NCBI RefSeq assembly: GCF_003425985.1
Contig: NZ_CP022985.1
Coordinates: 4,758,001 to 4,822,000 of the forward strand
Source: Mariniflexile sp. TRM1-10
GTDB taxonomy: Bacteria > Bacteroidota > Bacteroidia > Flavobacteriales > Flavobacteriaceae
Reading direction: 5' to 3'
Length of the DNA: 64,000 nt
In this document: piece by piece, positions 28,904 through 37,966 of the stretch
How positions within the stretch are numbered: the stretch's first letter is position 1
How the letters are laid out: every line of letters begins with the position of its first letter
Translations under genes and position numbers: made by a program
Notes under the pieces: generated by a model
Told to the model about the DNA's origin: nothing
The model's input: the letters and a program-made list of their open reading frames with translations, nothing else
Databases searched by the model: none

Positions 28904-29800
28904 CTAACCCCTCCTCAAAGACACCAGCAAGATACCAAAAATAACAATTAATGCACCAAATAACTGCAACAATGTAAGCACTTCATTTAAAAAAATACCT
29001 GCTAATATAATGGTCGAAATAGGCCCAAAACCAGCAATAACTGCAAAATTTGAAGAATTGATGCGATTGATGGATTCAGAAACCAAATACGATGGAATAA
29101 CGGTAGCAAAAATGGCTATTAAAAAACCCAACATATACACTTCCCATTGCAAACCAAAAATGTCTACATTGGAAAACAAACCAAAATGAATAAACACACA
29201 AAAGCACGAAACTATCATGGCATAGGACGTGAATTTAACCACACCAAACTTAGGTATGAGCCAACCGCTTCCCACTAAATAAGCAGCATAAGTAATGGCA
29301 CAAAGCAAAATGAAAAACCCTCCTAAGTAAGTATCGGTACCAGAAATAGCCACTTCGCCCCAAAAGGTAATAACAATACCAATGTAAGTTAAAAATATAG
29401 CCAGTGCCTGTGTTGAATTGATAGGTTTTTTAAGAAATAACTTGTTGAAAATAATGATAATGGTTGGATATAAAAACAAGATGATACGCTCTAAGCTCGC
29501 TTTAATATATTGCAACCCTACAAAATCGAAATAACTAGACAAATAGTAACCTACCAAACCAAAAAACACGACCCAATAATAATCTCTTTTCACAATAACA
29601 CTAGGGTTTTCTTTTCTGCTGTATATAATAGCAATAACCAAATAAAATGGAAACGAAAAGAGCATACGCAATAACAAAAGACTCAACGCATCCACTTGAT
29701 ATAGATACGCCAATTTTACCATGACAGCTTTAGATGAAAAAAGGACGATGCCTAAAATACCTATTAAAATACCGGAGATGAATTTCTTTTTTGATTGCAT
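28904..29800 (-). CDS. EamA/DMT-superfamily transporter
   Basis: A 298-residue inner-membrane protein with about ten hydrophobic helices arranged as two EamA repeats (about 8-145 and 155-295). Typical features are LGIVLFSSKAVMVKLAY at the start, a central GLQYIKASLERIILFLYPT and a second-repeat NSSNFAVIAGFGPISTIILA. Family members export or import small metabolites, and the substrate here is unknown. Its last codons and TAG stop are embedded in a word repeat. Confidence 0.88.
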   Translation of the reverse strand: MQSKKKFISGILIGILGIVLFSSKAVMVKLAYLYQVDALSLLLLRMLFSFPFYLVIAIIYSRKENPSVIVKRDYYWVVFFGLVGYYLSSYFDFVGLQYIKASLERIILFLYPTIIIIFNKLFLKKPINSTQALAIFLTYIGIVITFWGEVAISGTDTYLGGFFILLCAITYAAYLVGSGWLIPKFGVVKFTSYAMIVSCFCVFIHFGLFSNVDIFGLQWEVYMLGFLIAIFATVIPSYLVSESINRINSSNFAVIAGFGPISTIILAGIFLNEVLTLLQLFGALIVIFGILLVSLRRG

Positions 29801-29869
29801 GAAGCGAATATAAACTACATGTAAGTGGCAAGGAATTAATGTAGGAAGGAATTACGATGTTCAAACGTG

Positions 29870-30463
29870 GGTTTTGTTTGTGAGTTTATGAGTTTATGGG
29901 TTTATGAGTTGAATTGGTTGTTAATCATCAACTATTGGCTATTGTTTATTTGTTTATACGTTTATTTGTTTATGCGTGAATTGGTTAATCATTGAATTGA
30001 TTGTTGATTACTGACTACTGCCTACTGCGACTGCTTACTGCCTACTGTCTACTGCTTACTGGCTATTGTTTATACGTTGAATCGTTTAACTGTTTAATTG
30101 TTGAATTGATTGTTGATTACCAACTACTACCTACTGCGACTGCCTACTGATTATTGTTTATTTGTTTATGGGTTTATTTGTTTATGCGTGAATTGGTTAA
30201 TCATTGAATTGACTGTTGATTACTGACTACTGGCAACTGTTACTGCCTACTGCCACTGCCTACTGGCTATTGTTTATACGTTTATGCGTTGAATTGGTTA
30301 ATCGTTGAATTGATTGTTGATTACTGACTACTGCTGTTACTGTCTACTGTTACTGCTTACTGCTTACTGCCTACTGTTACTGCCTACTGCTACTGCCTAC
30401 TGCTACTGCTACTGCTTACTGTCTACTGACTACTGAATACTGCCTACTGCTACTGAATACTGC
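29870..30463. repeat. About 600 bp of degenerate word repeats
   Basis: The stretch is built almost wholly from a few short words: GTTTATGAGTTTATGGG and GTTTATTTGTTTATACG, GAATTGGTTAATC, TTGATTACTGACTACTG and, from about 30200, TACTGCCTACTGC/TACTGCTACTGC. Blocks of these words recur in order, so higher-order duplication is evident. The array continues into the stop codon of the SRPBCC gene at 30464. No gene is seen. Confidence 0.9.
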
Positions 30464-30928
30464 CTACTGACCACTGACAACAGATTCCGCTTTTTCTTTT
30501 AAAAATGCATTTCTTGTTCGCAAAAGATTTGCCATATACTTTTCCAAGAATAACCAGTTCGCTAATTTTCCCAAAATACCATAAGGGGATTCGAAATAAA
30601 AAACATCGGACATAATTGTTTTTTTACCAACTTTTTTGAAGTGGTGCTCGTGTCGAAATGATTTGAATGCTCCAGAAACCATTTCATCTACAAAATAATC
30701 TGGGTACTTAAATTCTGTGATTTTTGAAGTTAAATGCTGCACAAACCCAAAATGTTTGGCTTCCCAAGTAACTGTTTCGCTTAACTCAATTAAACCTGAA
30801 GTTCTTCCTGCAACAGCAATTTCATCTGAATGTTTTAAAGATTCTTGATGAATCTCTATATTTCTCGCTAAATTAAAACACGTTTTTATATCTGCATTAA
30901 TAATGGTTTCGACTTTAACGTAAGGCAT
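30464..30928 (-). CDS. SRPBCC superfamily protein
   Basis: A 154-residue helix-grip (SRPBCC, polyketide cyclase-like) protein. It shows the pattern VKVETIINADIKTCFNLARN, VTWEAKHFGFVQHLTSKITEF, FRHEHHFKKVGKKTIMSDVF and FESPYGILGKLANWLFLEKYM, as in the cell-division-inhibitor-like subgroup. Such proteins bind hydrophobic ligands; the function here is unknown. The final residues (SVVSGQ) are encoded by the edge of the repeat array, hinting that the repeat has nibbled the C-terminus. Confidence 0.85.
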   Translation of the reverse strand: MPYVKVETIINADIKTCFNLARNIEIHQESLKHSDEIAVAGRTSGLIELSETVTWEAKHFGFVQHLTSKITEFKYPDYFVDEMVSGAFKSFRHEHHFKKVGKKTIMSDVFYFESPYGILGKLANWLFLEKYMANLLRTRNAFLKEKAESVVSGQ

Positions 30929-30958
30929 AATAACTTATAGTATAGAATAATAATATTA

Positions 30959-30966
30959 CAAAACTA
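30959..30966 (-). promoter_or_regulatory. Putative -7 box of the SRPBCC gene
   Basis: The minus strand reads TAGTTTTG, matching TAnnTTTG, 30 bases before the ATG. A TTG lies upstream with a 23-base gap, slightly longer than usual. Confidence 0.4.
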
Positions 30967-31034
30967 TTTCAAAAATATAAGTTTACCTACAACTATTTAC
31001 TTTTATTTAGAATAAATAAATCAACCACTTCTAT

Positions 31035-31142
31035 GGACTTGAAGTCCTTAGTTTTGTTCGCAGACTAAATCTGCAAGGTTAGTTTGTGAAATTAATCTGT
31101 AAAAATTTTTAGAATCTAAAAGGGAAATGCACTAAAGTGCAT
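31035..31142. repeat. Three short perfect palindromes in a row
   Basis: GGACTTGAAGTCC (31035-31047), GCAGACTAAATCTGC (31060-31074) and ATGCACTAAAGTGCAT (31127-31142) are each perfect inverted repeats of 5-7 bp with 1-5 base loops. Two share the loop word CTAAA. They sit between the SRPBCC and ychF genes. Confidence 0.85.
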
Positions 31143-31206
31143 AGTTTTAACTATTTCTGTGACCAATAAAAAAAAATAACGAATTACTTTTATCGATAAA
31201 GTGACA

Positions 31207-32301
31207 TTAAACGTTAAAAAGGAAATGCATCACATCACCATCCTTAACCACATAATTCTTTCCTTCAACACGCATTTTACCAGCTTCTTTTACTTTGGCT
31301 TCACTTCCAAAAGACACATAATCATCATAACCAATCACTTCGGCTCTAATAAAACCCTTTTCGAAATCGGTATGGATAACGCCCGCTGCCTGTGGCGCCG
31401 TAGCACCAATATCAATAGTCCAAGCACGTACTTCTTTAACACCTGCAGTAAAGTATGTTTGTTGTTTTAGAAGCTTGTAGGCCGATCTTATTAATTTTGC
31501 AGAACCTGCCTCGTCCAAACCTATATCTTGTAAAAATAGCTGACGCTCTTCATAATCGTCTAACTCATTGATATCAGCTTCGGTACCAACAGCTAAAAAT
31601 AACACTTCGGCTTTTTCGTCTTTTACCGCTTCTTTTACCAAATCGACATATTTATTACCGGATACTGCCGACGCTTCATCTACATTACATACATACATCA
31701 CTGGTTTTTCAGTAATAAATTGCGAAGGTTTTACAAAATCCTCATAATCATCTTCTGTAAACTCTAAAGCACGAACCGAAATGCCTGCTTCTAAATTTTC
31801 TTTTATTTTTAATAAAACCGCTTCTTCCTTTTGCGCCTCCTTATTACCTGTTTTGGCTGCACGTTTTACTTTTTCAAGTTTTTTATCAACGGTTTCTAAA
31901 TCCTTAAGCTGTAATTCCATGTCGATGGTTTCCTTATCGCGAATGGGGTTTACGCTCCCATCAACATGCACAATATTATCGTTATCAAAACAACGCAATA
32001 CGTGTAAAATAGCATCCGTTTCCCTGATGTTGGCTAAAAACTGGTTTCCTAAACCTTCACCTTTACTTGCGCCTTTTACCAACCCAGCAATATCAACAAT
32101 CTCTACGGTTGCGGGTTGCACACGCACAGGGTTTACCAACTCCGTAAGCTTTTCTAAACGTTTATCTGGAACATTTACCACACCAATATTAGGCTCTATG
32201 GTACAAAACGGAAAGTTGGCACTTTGCGCTTTGGCATTAGACAAACAATTAAATAAGGTTGATTTTCCTACGTTTGGCAATCCTACAATACCTGCTTTCA
32301 T
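31207..32301 (-). CDS. ychF: Redox-regulated ribosome-binding ATPase YchF
   Basis: A 364-residue Obg-family P-loop ATPase. The G1 motif is AGIVGLPNVGKSTLFN (residues 3-18), followed by NFPFCTIEPNIGVV, VDIAGLVKGASKGEGLGNQFL and the C-terminal TGS-like end (AWTIDIGATAPQAAGVIHTDFEKGFIRAEV, VKDGDVMHFLFNV). I use the ATG at 32301 (MKAGIVGLPNVG), as in other species, rather than an in-frame ATG 19 codons earlier. It marks the left border of the accessory region. Confidence 0.97.
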   Translation of the reverse strand: MKAGIVGLPNVGKSTLFNCLSNAKAQSANFPFCTIEPNIGVVNVPDKRLEKLTELVNPVRVQPATVEIVDIAGLVKGASKGEGLGNQFLANIRETDAILHVLRCFDNDNIVHVDGSVNPIRDKETIDMELQLKDLETVDKKLEKVKRAAKTGNKEAQKEEAVLLKIKENLEAGISVRALEFTEDDYEDFVKPSQFITEKPVMYVCNVDEASAVSGNKYVDLVKEAVKDEKAEVLFLAVGTEADINELDDYEERQLFLQDIGLDEAGSAKLIRSAYKLLKQQTYFTAGVKEVRAWTIDIGATAPQAAGVIHTDFEKGFIRAEVIGYDDYVSFGSEAKVKEAGKMRVEGKNYVVKDGDVMHFLFNV

Positions 32302-32355
32302 TAAAAATTTATTTTTTTCATTTCCACAAAAGCGGAAATCTATAATTTGCGAGTG

Positions 32356-32363
32356 CAAATGTA
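32356..32363 (-). promoter_or_regulatory. Putative -7 box of ychF
   Basis: TACATTTG on the minus strand matches TAnnTTTG exactly, 55 bases from the chosen start. It supports the internal ATG at 32301, because transcription would start just inside the longer frame. Confidence 0.5.
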
Positions 32364-32518
32364 GTTAATTCATTAATTATTTAAAGTATATGCATGGAGT
32401 ATTTAACTCAAATAACTAATGGGATAATTTAAATTAAAAATTATTCTTGGGAAGAGGCGCTTCTAAGTAGATAGAACGGCATTGGTTTTTAACTCAGCCG
32501 GAGTTACCTGCTGGCTTT

Positions 32519-32923
32519 TTATTCCGAAATATTTTTTATCAAATCGTTTTGCAAAAATTCATATTCTGATTTTTTCCAAAATTGGAAGTCAAAAATTGCG
32601 ACTGTACTTTCGTCTTCCCAATTTCCGTTTTTGTTAAACTGTAAAGTCCACTTTATTCGTTTATTGCCTCTTTTCTTTACTTTTAATCTGCATTCATTTG
32701 ACAGTCCATAACCAAAACAACTAATAGCTTCTTCTTCACTTTTAAATTCTTCGTGCCAAAAATCATATTCAACCGTAAAATTCCCTTTGCCATTGTCAAT
32801 CAGAACAACAGGAAATCCGTTTTTGTTTTTGGGATGTACAATTATCGAATCCGAGTCTAATTCAAAATCAGCTTCTTGATATTTTTTTAGTCGGTTTATT
32901 ATTTCATTAATCGTTTTGTTCAT
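32519..32923 (-). CDS. Hypothetical protein, 134 residues
   Basis: An acidic/aromatic soluble protein with no signal or membrane segment. It contains LDSDSIIVHPKNKNGFPVVL, then FTVEYDFWHEEFKSEEEAISCFGYGL and a C-terminal FDFQFWKKSEYEFLQ. The size, composition and cassette position resemble polymorphic-toxin immunity proteins, but I cannot name a family. The spacer on its 5' side is the first of the related intergenic elements. Confidence 0.7.
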   Translation of the reverse strand: MNKTINEIINRLKKYQEADFELDSDSIIVHPKNKNGFPVVLIDNGKGNFTVEYDFWHEEFKSEEEAISCFGYGLSNECRLKVKKRGNKRIKWTLQFNKNGNWEDESTVAIFDFQFWKKSEYEFLQNDLIKNISE

Positions 32924-32935
32924 TTTTCAGCCTAA

Positions 32936-33148
32936 GTCAACCCCGTTATATAATAACATATATTACTCATATCCCATAAACATACAGGATATCGTTAGTT
33001 TTTTATCTTCTATCACTTCTTTTTTTAAAACGATGAAAACTCTCATACCATGCAATATGTAAATGTTTTAAAAACTATCAAAAAAAGGAGGCTATATCCA
33101 TGATGTTTTATGGTTTTATAGGTCTTACGCAACGGGTACCGATGTTAT
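32936..33148 (-). repeat. Cassette spacer element, copy 1
   Basis: On the plus strand it starts TCAACCCCGTTATATAATAAC, contains a roughly 113-base block (32973-33085) repeated at 36085-36195, then a variant of the shared 40-bp box (33087-33120), and ends ACGCAACGGGTACCGATGTT next to the stop of the DUF6882-like gene. Confidence 0.75.
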
Positions 33149-33150
33149 CC

Positions 33151-33948
33151 TTAATATTTTAGTTCGTTCAAATTCAATTCTTTAACTTCAAAGTAACATC
33201 TTTCACAGACCAACTTAATATTAGCAAATTTCATAGATTCATCATTCCAACCATCCGTTTTTAGTCGCACTTTTTCGCATTCGGTACACCATGCTTGAAA
33301 ATCATCATCTTCATCCAATTTCATTCCACGATAAGTTTCAAATGCTTCTTCAAACCCTATTTTGTTTTCCGTATTCAAATGTTGGCAAATAAATGCCTTC
33401 CTTATTTTTCCGTGAATACTACATTCAATTAATTCACTTTCACTTTTTTCGACTTCTTCTTTCGTTATCTGTTCAGTCAATAGAAAATATTTTTCTAAAT
33501 GCCCAGAAATAACTCGATATGTTCCAATTCCACCAATTATGTCAAAAGCTATTGCTGTTAATTCCCAACCTGTATATTTATCTCCATTAAAGTGCTTATT
33601 GGTCAGATTTTCGTAATTCTTTTTTTCTCCAAACTCTTTAATTTTTAATGTCCTAAATTTTTCAAGTTCAATAGAATCTTCATTCGCCCAAGCCCACATC
33701 CAAGTGTTTGTATTCAGCGAAAATGTTCCAACTGGAATATATCGGAAGTAAATCTCTTTGTCGTCGTTATACAATCTTAATGTTTCGGTGGATTGATTAT
33801 AAAACCAATTTGCGTAATTTTCCGTACCAAATTTTTCTCTAAAACTAGGCTGACTTTCTTGAAGTTTGCCAACTGCTTTTTGAGCGTATTTTTCGTATTT
33901 CAATGATTTAAATATCAATTCAATTCGATTTTCCAATGTTAAGCACAA
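33151..33948 (-). CDS. DUF6882-like protein with C-terminal Cys motifs
   Basis: A 265-residue protein. Residues about 10-160 resemble DUF6882 (IPVGTFSLNTNTWMWAWANED, AFDIIGGIGTYRVISGHLEKYFLL). The C-terminal 90 residues carry possible zinc ligands: CSIHGK, CQH, CTECEK and CERCYFE. There is no ATG near the N-terminus; the frame opens with TTG at 33948 or 33936, and either start overlaps the end of the M48 protease gene (stop at 33920), which implies translational coupling. Function unknown. Confidence 0.7.
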   Translation of the reverse strand: MCLTLENRIELIFKSLKYEKYAQKAVGKLQESQPSFREKFGTENYANWFYNQSTETLRLYNDDKEIYFRYIPVGTFSLNTNTWMWAWANEDSIELEKFRTLKIKEFGEKKNYENLTNKHFNGDKYTGWELTAIAFDIIGGIGTYRVISGHLEKYFLLTEQITKEEVEKSESELIECSIHGKIRKAFICQHLNTENKIGFEEAFETYRGMKLDEDDDFQAWCTECEKVRLKTDGWNDESMKFANIKLVCERCYFEVKELNLNELKY

Positions 33949-36031
33949 CTCCCTCTTGCGATACGCTGTTATTATCTGTGATTTTTATCAATTCCAGTTG
34001 GTAATTCAATAATTTCTTTTTTAATAAAAAGTAACCTCGTGATAAAAGAAAAGCATAATTGTTCATAGCTGTAAATATCATTTCCAAATTACTATCAAAA
34101 TACTTTTCGTTACCAAAATACGTCCATTTCTTAGAAAGGTACAATTCAAAATTATCTTTAATTTTTTTTGTTAATTCAGATTCATACTTAATGTCTTCCA
34201 GCAATTCCCTTATTCCTTTTTTCAAATCTTCTTCTATTGGTTCAATCCGTAAAAAATTTGCTCGAATCTGTTCAAAAGGCGTTGTGAAGTTTACAAATTG
34301 TAATTCGTTTGACAACTTAATATAGGTTTCATATTTAGAATCAAGTTCTTTTTCATAATCAAAAAACTCATTGTATAAATTCTCCAACACGGAATTATTT
34401 TCATTATCACGCTCGCAATTACTGAAAAACTGAAAAATCCTTATGTCGTTAAGCTTTATCTGTTCGTTTATTTCTTTTAGTTCTAATTCAAGTTTTTGAA
34501 GAAGAATTTTACTGTCCTTTTGGCTATACTTTTTTCCATCATAATCAAATGTTTTGATGGGCAGAGTCTTCTCTGAAATTTGTTTAATCGTTTCAATGTC
34601 AGTTTGCAGAGATATTGCTGTATAAACGAGATCTACCATTTCTTCAGAAAATAAATCTTCCAATTTGATATCAGCTAAATGATCCATTGTATTTTTTGTG
34701 TCAAAAACTAACGGATTTTTATTATCATAATAACCATTATACACTTTAGCAAACGAGTTTTCTATAAATTCATTTTTGAATTCAGACTGAAACACTTCAC
34801 TTGGAATAATTGAACACTCGCCGGTATAAGCGACTTCTTTAAACAGCTTTCCAGTTAGCTCTTTTTGTGTTTTTTCTATATTACTAAACAATAGATTTGC
34901 AGATTCGTTGTCCACATTTTTTGAATTCAATCCGGTTTTCTCTAGCATTGCTATTCTGTCTTCTGTACTTGGATGTGAAGCCCACTGGTCTTTAATTACC
35001 AATTTTGATTTATTGAATTTATTTAATTCATCTTCCGATATTTGAGGCAAGTTGTTTTTAATTTCAATTTTATTGTCTTGAGCAATAAAATTCATTACAA
35101 ATAAGTGGTCTTTATAAATATTTTCAGTTTTTTTATTTTCGGTTATTTTACTCTCATAAAATGATAAAACACTGTTGAAAGAATGATCGGCTAGGGACAT
35201 TCTCAGCAAAGAACTTTTTAAAGGGTCTAATCCAGTTACACTTGCCGCTATTTCATCAGCATGAAATTCCATTTCTCTTGACAACCCCATATAATTCTTA
35301 TTAACAACTTCATACATTTTTTTTAATACCCACTGAATACCTTCAACAATTTTTACCGCTATAATCACAAAAATTGAAAAATAGCCACTTACATTTGCCC
35401 ACCCTTGTATAAGTTTATCATACGATTCGTTGTCATACAAAAGGTTAAAAATTACTTGATTTACATTGTAAACATAACTTCCGACCTTCATTGTTTTTTG
35501 AGAAAAATGACCGAATTCGTGGCTCAATATCGCAGTAAGTTCCGATTTGGAGATGGTGTTGACTAGCCCCAAGCCAATTTGAAGGTTTTTTTTGATTGGG
35601 AAAAACATACTCCAAAAACTAGAGTCATAAAAAACTGCCGCATTTACATCTGTAGATAAATAAACTTTTTTAGGAAAGTCTGTACCAACCTTATTCACAA
35701 TCTCGTCTATGAGACTAAAAAGTTCAGGTTCATCCGTTTTTCTAATTTCAATGAGGTGTGAGCGATCAACTTTGTGCGATTTAAATATAAATTTAAGTAG
35801 AAAAAACAACACAAGAATTCCCAAACTTGCTAATCCTATTCCTAAAGCTATGGTTATTAACATTGGTCGAATAGCTATTAACATTATTCCGCCATAAACA
35901 CATAGGGCTGTCAACCCAACAGCCAAAACCAACATGAGTATATAAGTTAATAGAAAAAAGTTAATAGAAATTATCGCCTTGGTAGTTTGAGTTTTAAACT
36001 CAGTTGATACTTTGATCTCTGTTTTTGTCAT
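33920..36031 (-). CDS. M48-family membrane metalloprotease
   Basis: A 703-residue protein. Two long hydrophobic segments lie at about 21-45 and 48-84, and a third at about 208-225. The zinc site is HEFGH (His171, Glu172, His175), with the third ligand in REMEFHADEIAASVTG, as in M48/HtpX proteases. The large C-terminal part (about 340-700) is rich in charged helices and is not recognised. It overlaps the DUF6882-like gene by 29 bases, so the two form one cassette. The usual HtpX role is membrane-protein quality control; a role in inter-strain conflict is also possible. Confidence 0.88.
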   Translation of the reverse strand: MTKTEIKVSTEFKTQTTKAIISINFFLLTYILMLVLAVGLTALCVYGGIMLIAIRPMLITIALGIGLASLGILVLFFLLKFIFKSHKVDRSHLIEIRKTDEPELFSLIDEIVNKVGTDFPKKVYLSTDVNAAVFYDSSFWSMFFPIKKNLQIGLGLVNTISKSELTAILSHEFGHFSQKTMKVGSYVYNVNQVIFNLLYDNESYDKLIQGWANVSGYFSIFVIIAVKIVEGIQWVLKKMYEVVNKNYMGLSREMEFHADEIAASVTGLDPLKSSLLRMSLADHSFNSVLSFYESKITENKKTENIYKDHLFVMNFIAQDNKIEIKNNLPQISEDELNKFNKSKLVIKDQWASHPSTEDRIAMLEKTGLNSKNVDNESANLLFSNIEKTQKELTGKLFKEVAYTGECSIIPSEVFQSEFKNEFIENSFAKVYNGYYDNKNPLVFDTKNTMDHLADIKLEDLFSEEMVDLVYTAISLQTDIETIKQISEKTLPIKTFDYDGKKYSQKDSKILLQKLELELKEINEQIKLNDIRIFQFFSNCERDNENNSVLENLYNEFFDYEKELDSKYETYIKLSNELQFVNFTTPFEQIRANFLRIEPIEEDLKKGIRELLEDIKYESELTKKIKDNFELYLSKKWTYFGNEKYFDSNLEMIFTAMNNYAFLLSRGYFLLKKKLLNYQLELIKITDNNSVSQEGVVLNIGKSN

Positions 36032-36059
36032 TAGGGTGTTATTTTAAAATCACAGACAA

Positions 36060-36262
36060 CTCGTTATATTTCATTACTCCATACCCCATAAACATACAAG
36101 ATATCGTTAGTTTTTTATCTTCTATCACTTCTTTTTGAAAATGATGAAAATTCTTATGCCATGCAATATATAAATGTTTTAAAAACTATCAAAACATATT
36201 TTTTAAAATAGGGTTACTTGAATTCAGCTGCAATGAGCTATAGGACACGGTGTTGGAAAATC
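36060..36262 (-). repeat. Cassette spacer element, copy 2
   Basis: It begins CTCGTTATATTTCATTACTCC, carries the roughly 111-base block 36085-36195 (about 90 per cent identical by eye to 32973-33085) and ends ATAGGACACGGTGTTGG, i.e. CCAACACCGTGTCCTAT after the stop codon on the minus strand. Confidence 0.8.
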
Positions 36263-36266
36263 ATTT

Positions 36267-37271
36267 TTATTTTAATTCGGATATATACTTTTCATATCCG
36301 CTTTCTTTTAATAGTTTTCTAACAGGAATTGTATATACCTCTGTCCAAGAGTCCTCTCCATTTCTTTTAACATACTCTTCAATTATTCTATAACCAATAA
36401 AATAGCCAAGTTTTCCGGGAGAATCTGGCATAAAAGAATTTCTTTCAGCCGTTCCTAATTCATTATAATCTTTTCCATTAGTTGAAAATAATAGTGGTTT
36501 GGCCTTTTCAAAAATCCTTTTTTCATTTTCTAAACACCATCGATAATCTTCTTTTGAATAAGTCATAAAAGCTTCTGAAATGGATAGGTTGGAATGCTTT
36601 TTTGCAAAGTAAGTAGCAAAACCTTCACTGATAACATCCCAAAGAACGGTATTATTATCAGGGTCATTTTTACTTGTTAAGTCATAAATATTATGATTAA
36701 ACTCATGGGGTAGCAAATTTTTGATATAATTTTTTTCAAACATCTTTGTATAGGATAAATTCAATTGCATCGAATTTAAATCACATCCACACATATCACA
36801 TCCATCAGGACTAGAAAAGAAATATATATACCAGGCTCCAGTGGGTTTGTAGCCAGAAAGTTCTGAAACGGTTTTATAAGTGTTTTTGATGATAGCATCA
36901 AGGTTTATTTGTTCTATAAGTTTTATTCTTTCATTAATTATGGTGTCGTTCTTTATTAAGTGCGTGTTCCACCCAATAAAGTTTGATTCAGAATAGCTCC
37001 AACAATTTTTAAATATCGCAGGATATGGTGTAAATAAGTTCCTTATTATTTTGTTTGCAATTTTAAGAGAATCCTTTTCTCCTTTTAGTTCTCTATAAAC
37101 TAAGATTTGATTTTTATAAATATTATAAACTATAAAATCACCAAAATCAATAGTATCTTTTACATTGAGGATTTGGTCAATTTTATTTGATTCTTCCTTT
37201 AGTTTTTCTGATTTCCCTTTACAACAAATAGTAAATACACAGATAATTAAAACAGTGAAATGCCATTTCAT
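36267..37271 (-). CDS. Putative zinc-protease-like lipoprotein (DUF2268-like)
   Basis: A 334-residue exported protein. The N-terminus MKWHFTVLIICVFTICC ends in a cysteine pair, probably a lipoprotein signal though not a textbook lipobox. A putative metal site is LLPHEFNHN (His189, Glu190, His193) followed by ISEGFATYFAK (Glu about 216), the arrangement of DUF2268-type predicted proteases. A tight Cys cluster DGCDMCGCD at about 157-164 is unusual and may bind metal. It is a single-gene cassette with no partner visible. Confidence 0.7.
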   Translation of the reverse strand: MKWHFTVLIICVFTICCKGKSEKLKEESNKIDQILNVKDTIDFGDFIVYNIYKNQILVYRELKGEKDSLKIANKIIRNLFTPYPAIFKNCWSYSESNFIGWNTHLIKNDTIINERIKLIEQINLDAIIKNTYKTVSELSGYKPTGAWYIYFFSSPDGCDMCGCDLNSMQLNLSYTKMFEKNYIKNLLPHEFNHNIYDLTSKNDPDNNTVLWDVISEGFATYFAKKHSNLSISEAFMTYSKEDYRWCLENEKRIFEKAKPLLFSTNGKDYNELGTAERNSFMPDSPGKLGYFIGYRIIEEYVKRNGEDSWTEVYTIPVRKLLKESGYEKYISELK

Positions 37272-37329
37272 ATTTTCAGCTTAAATGTTTGCCAACGTCC
37301 ATTGCTGGTAGTTCCTTATTTTTTCTTTA

Positions 37330-37881
37330 TCATTCCTTTTTCGGTTGATAATACAGAATCACAGCTCCACTATTAAAGATTTTAGTCTTAACAAGTTTAA
37401 AAATAATCCTGGCGTTTATGTCTTCAAATAATGACAAACCGTTTCCTTCCACCATTGGATATATGCAAAGTTGGAATTCATCAATCAAGTTAAGTTTCAT
37501 CAGTTGTATAATTAAACTGCGACTACCAACAAAAACAGTTTTACCTGATTGTTGCTTGAGTTCAAAAACTTTATCTTTTAAGTCACGTTTTGCTATGGTT
37601 GCGCTTTCCCAATCTACATTTTTAAGCGTATGGGAGAAAACAATTTTTGGAATTTTGTCAATAGCTATGGCAAAGTCATTCATTGATTTTTCTTCGGAAG
37701 GATTTTCTAAAAACGTTCGCCAAAATTCCATAAGTTGATACGTTGTTCTACCGTATAGAATGGCGTCTCCCTGTCCTAATAACTCTGTATAATGCTGATG
37801 TATTTCTTCATCTGGAATTCCTGCTGTATGGTCGCATATTCCATCAAGTGTCATATTTAATGCTGCAACTATCTTCCTCAT
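37330..37881 (-). CDS. Dihydrofolate reductase family protein (RibD C-terminal type)
   Basis: A 183-residue protein of the YwjB/YyaP type, NADPH-binding DHFR-like fold. Features are MRKIVAALNMTLDGICDHTAG, AILYGRTTYQLMEFWR, KIVFSHTLKNVDWESATI, GKTVFVGSRSLIIQLMKLNLIDEFQLCIYPMVEGNGLSLF. The substrate is unknown. These are common cargo of cassette arrays. Confidence 0.9.
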   Translation of the reverse strand: MRKIVAALNMTLDGICDHTAGIPDEEIHQHYTELLGQGDAILYGRTTYQLMEFWRTFLENPSEEKSMNDFAIAIDKIPKIVFSHTLKNVDWESATIAKRDLKDKVFELKQQSGKTVFVGSRSLIIQLMKLNLIDEFQLCIYPMVEGNGLSLFEDINARIIFKLVKTKIFNSGAVILYYQPKKE

Positions 37882-37966
37882 ATTACTTTATCTATTCAAC
37901 TTTTGATTTTCATAAATCTTTTCTCCAATGACTGCCAACTTGCTTACATACAGAACTCTCTTCCTT

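Noticed and set aside
29870..30475. CRISPR array
   Set aside because: The repeats are short degenerate words without equal-length unique spacers, and no cas genes are in the window.
31207..32358. Longer ychF start at 32358
   Set aside because: The first 19 codons do not belong to the family and the -7 box at 32356-32363 would leave them untranscribed.
31781..32368. Long plus-strand frame (about 195 codons) opposite ychF
   Set aside because: It lies antisense to a well-supported conserved gene, with Ser/Leu-rich nonsense-type composition.
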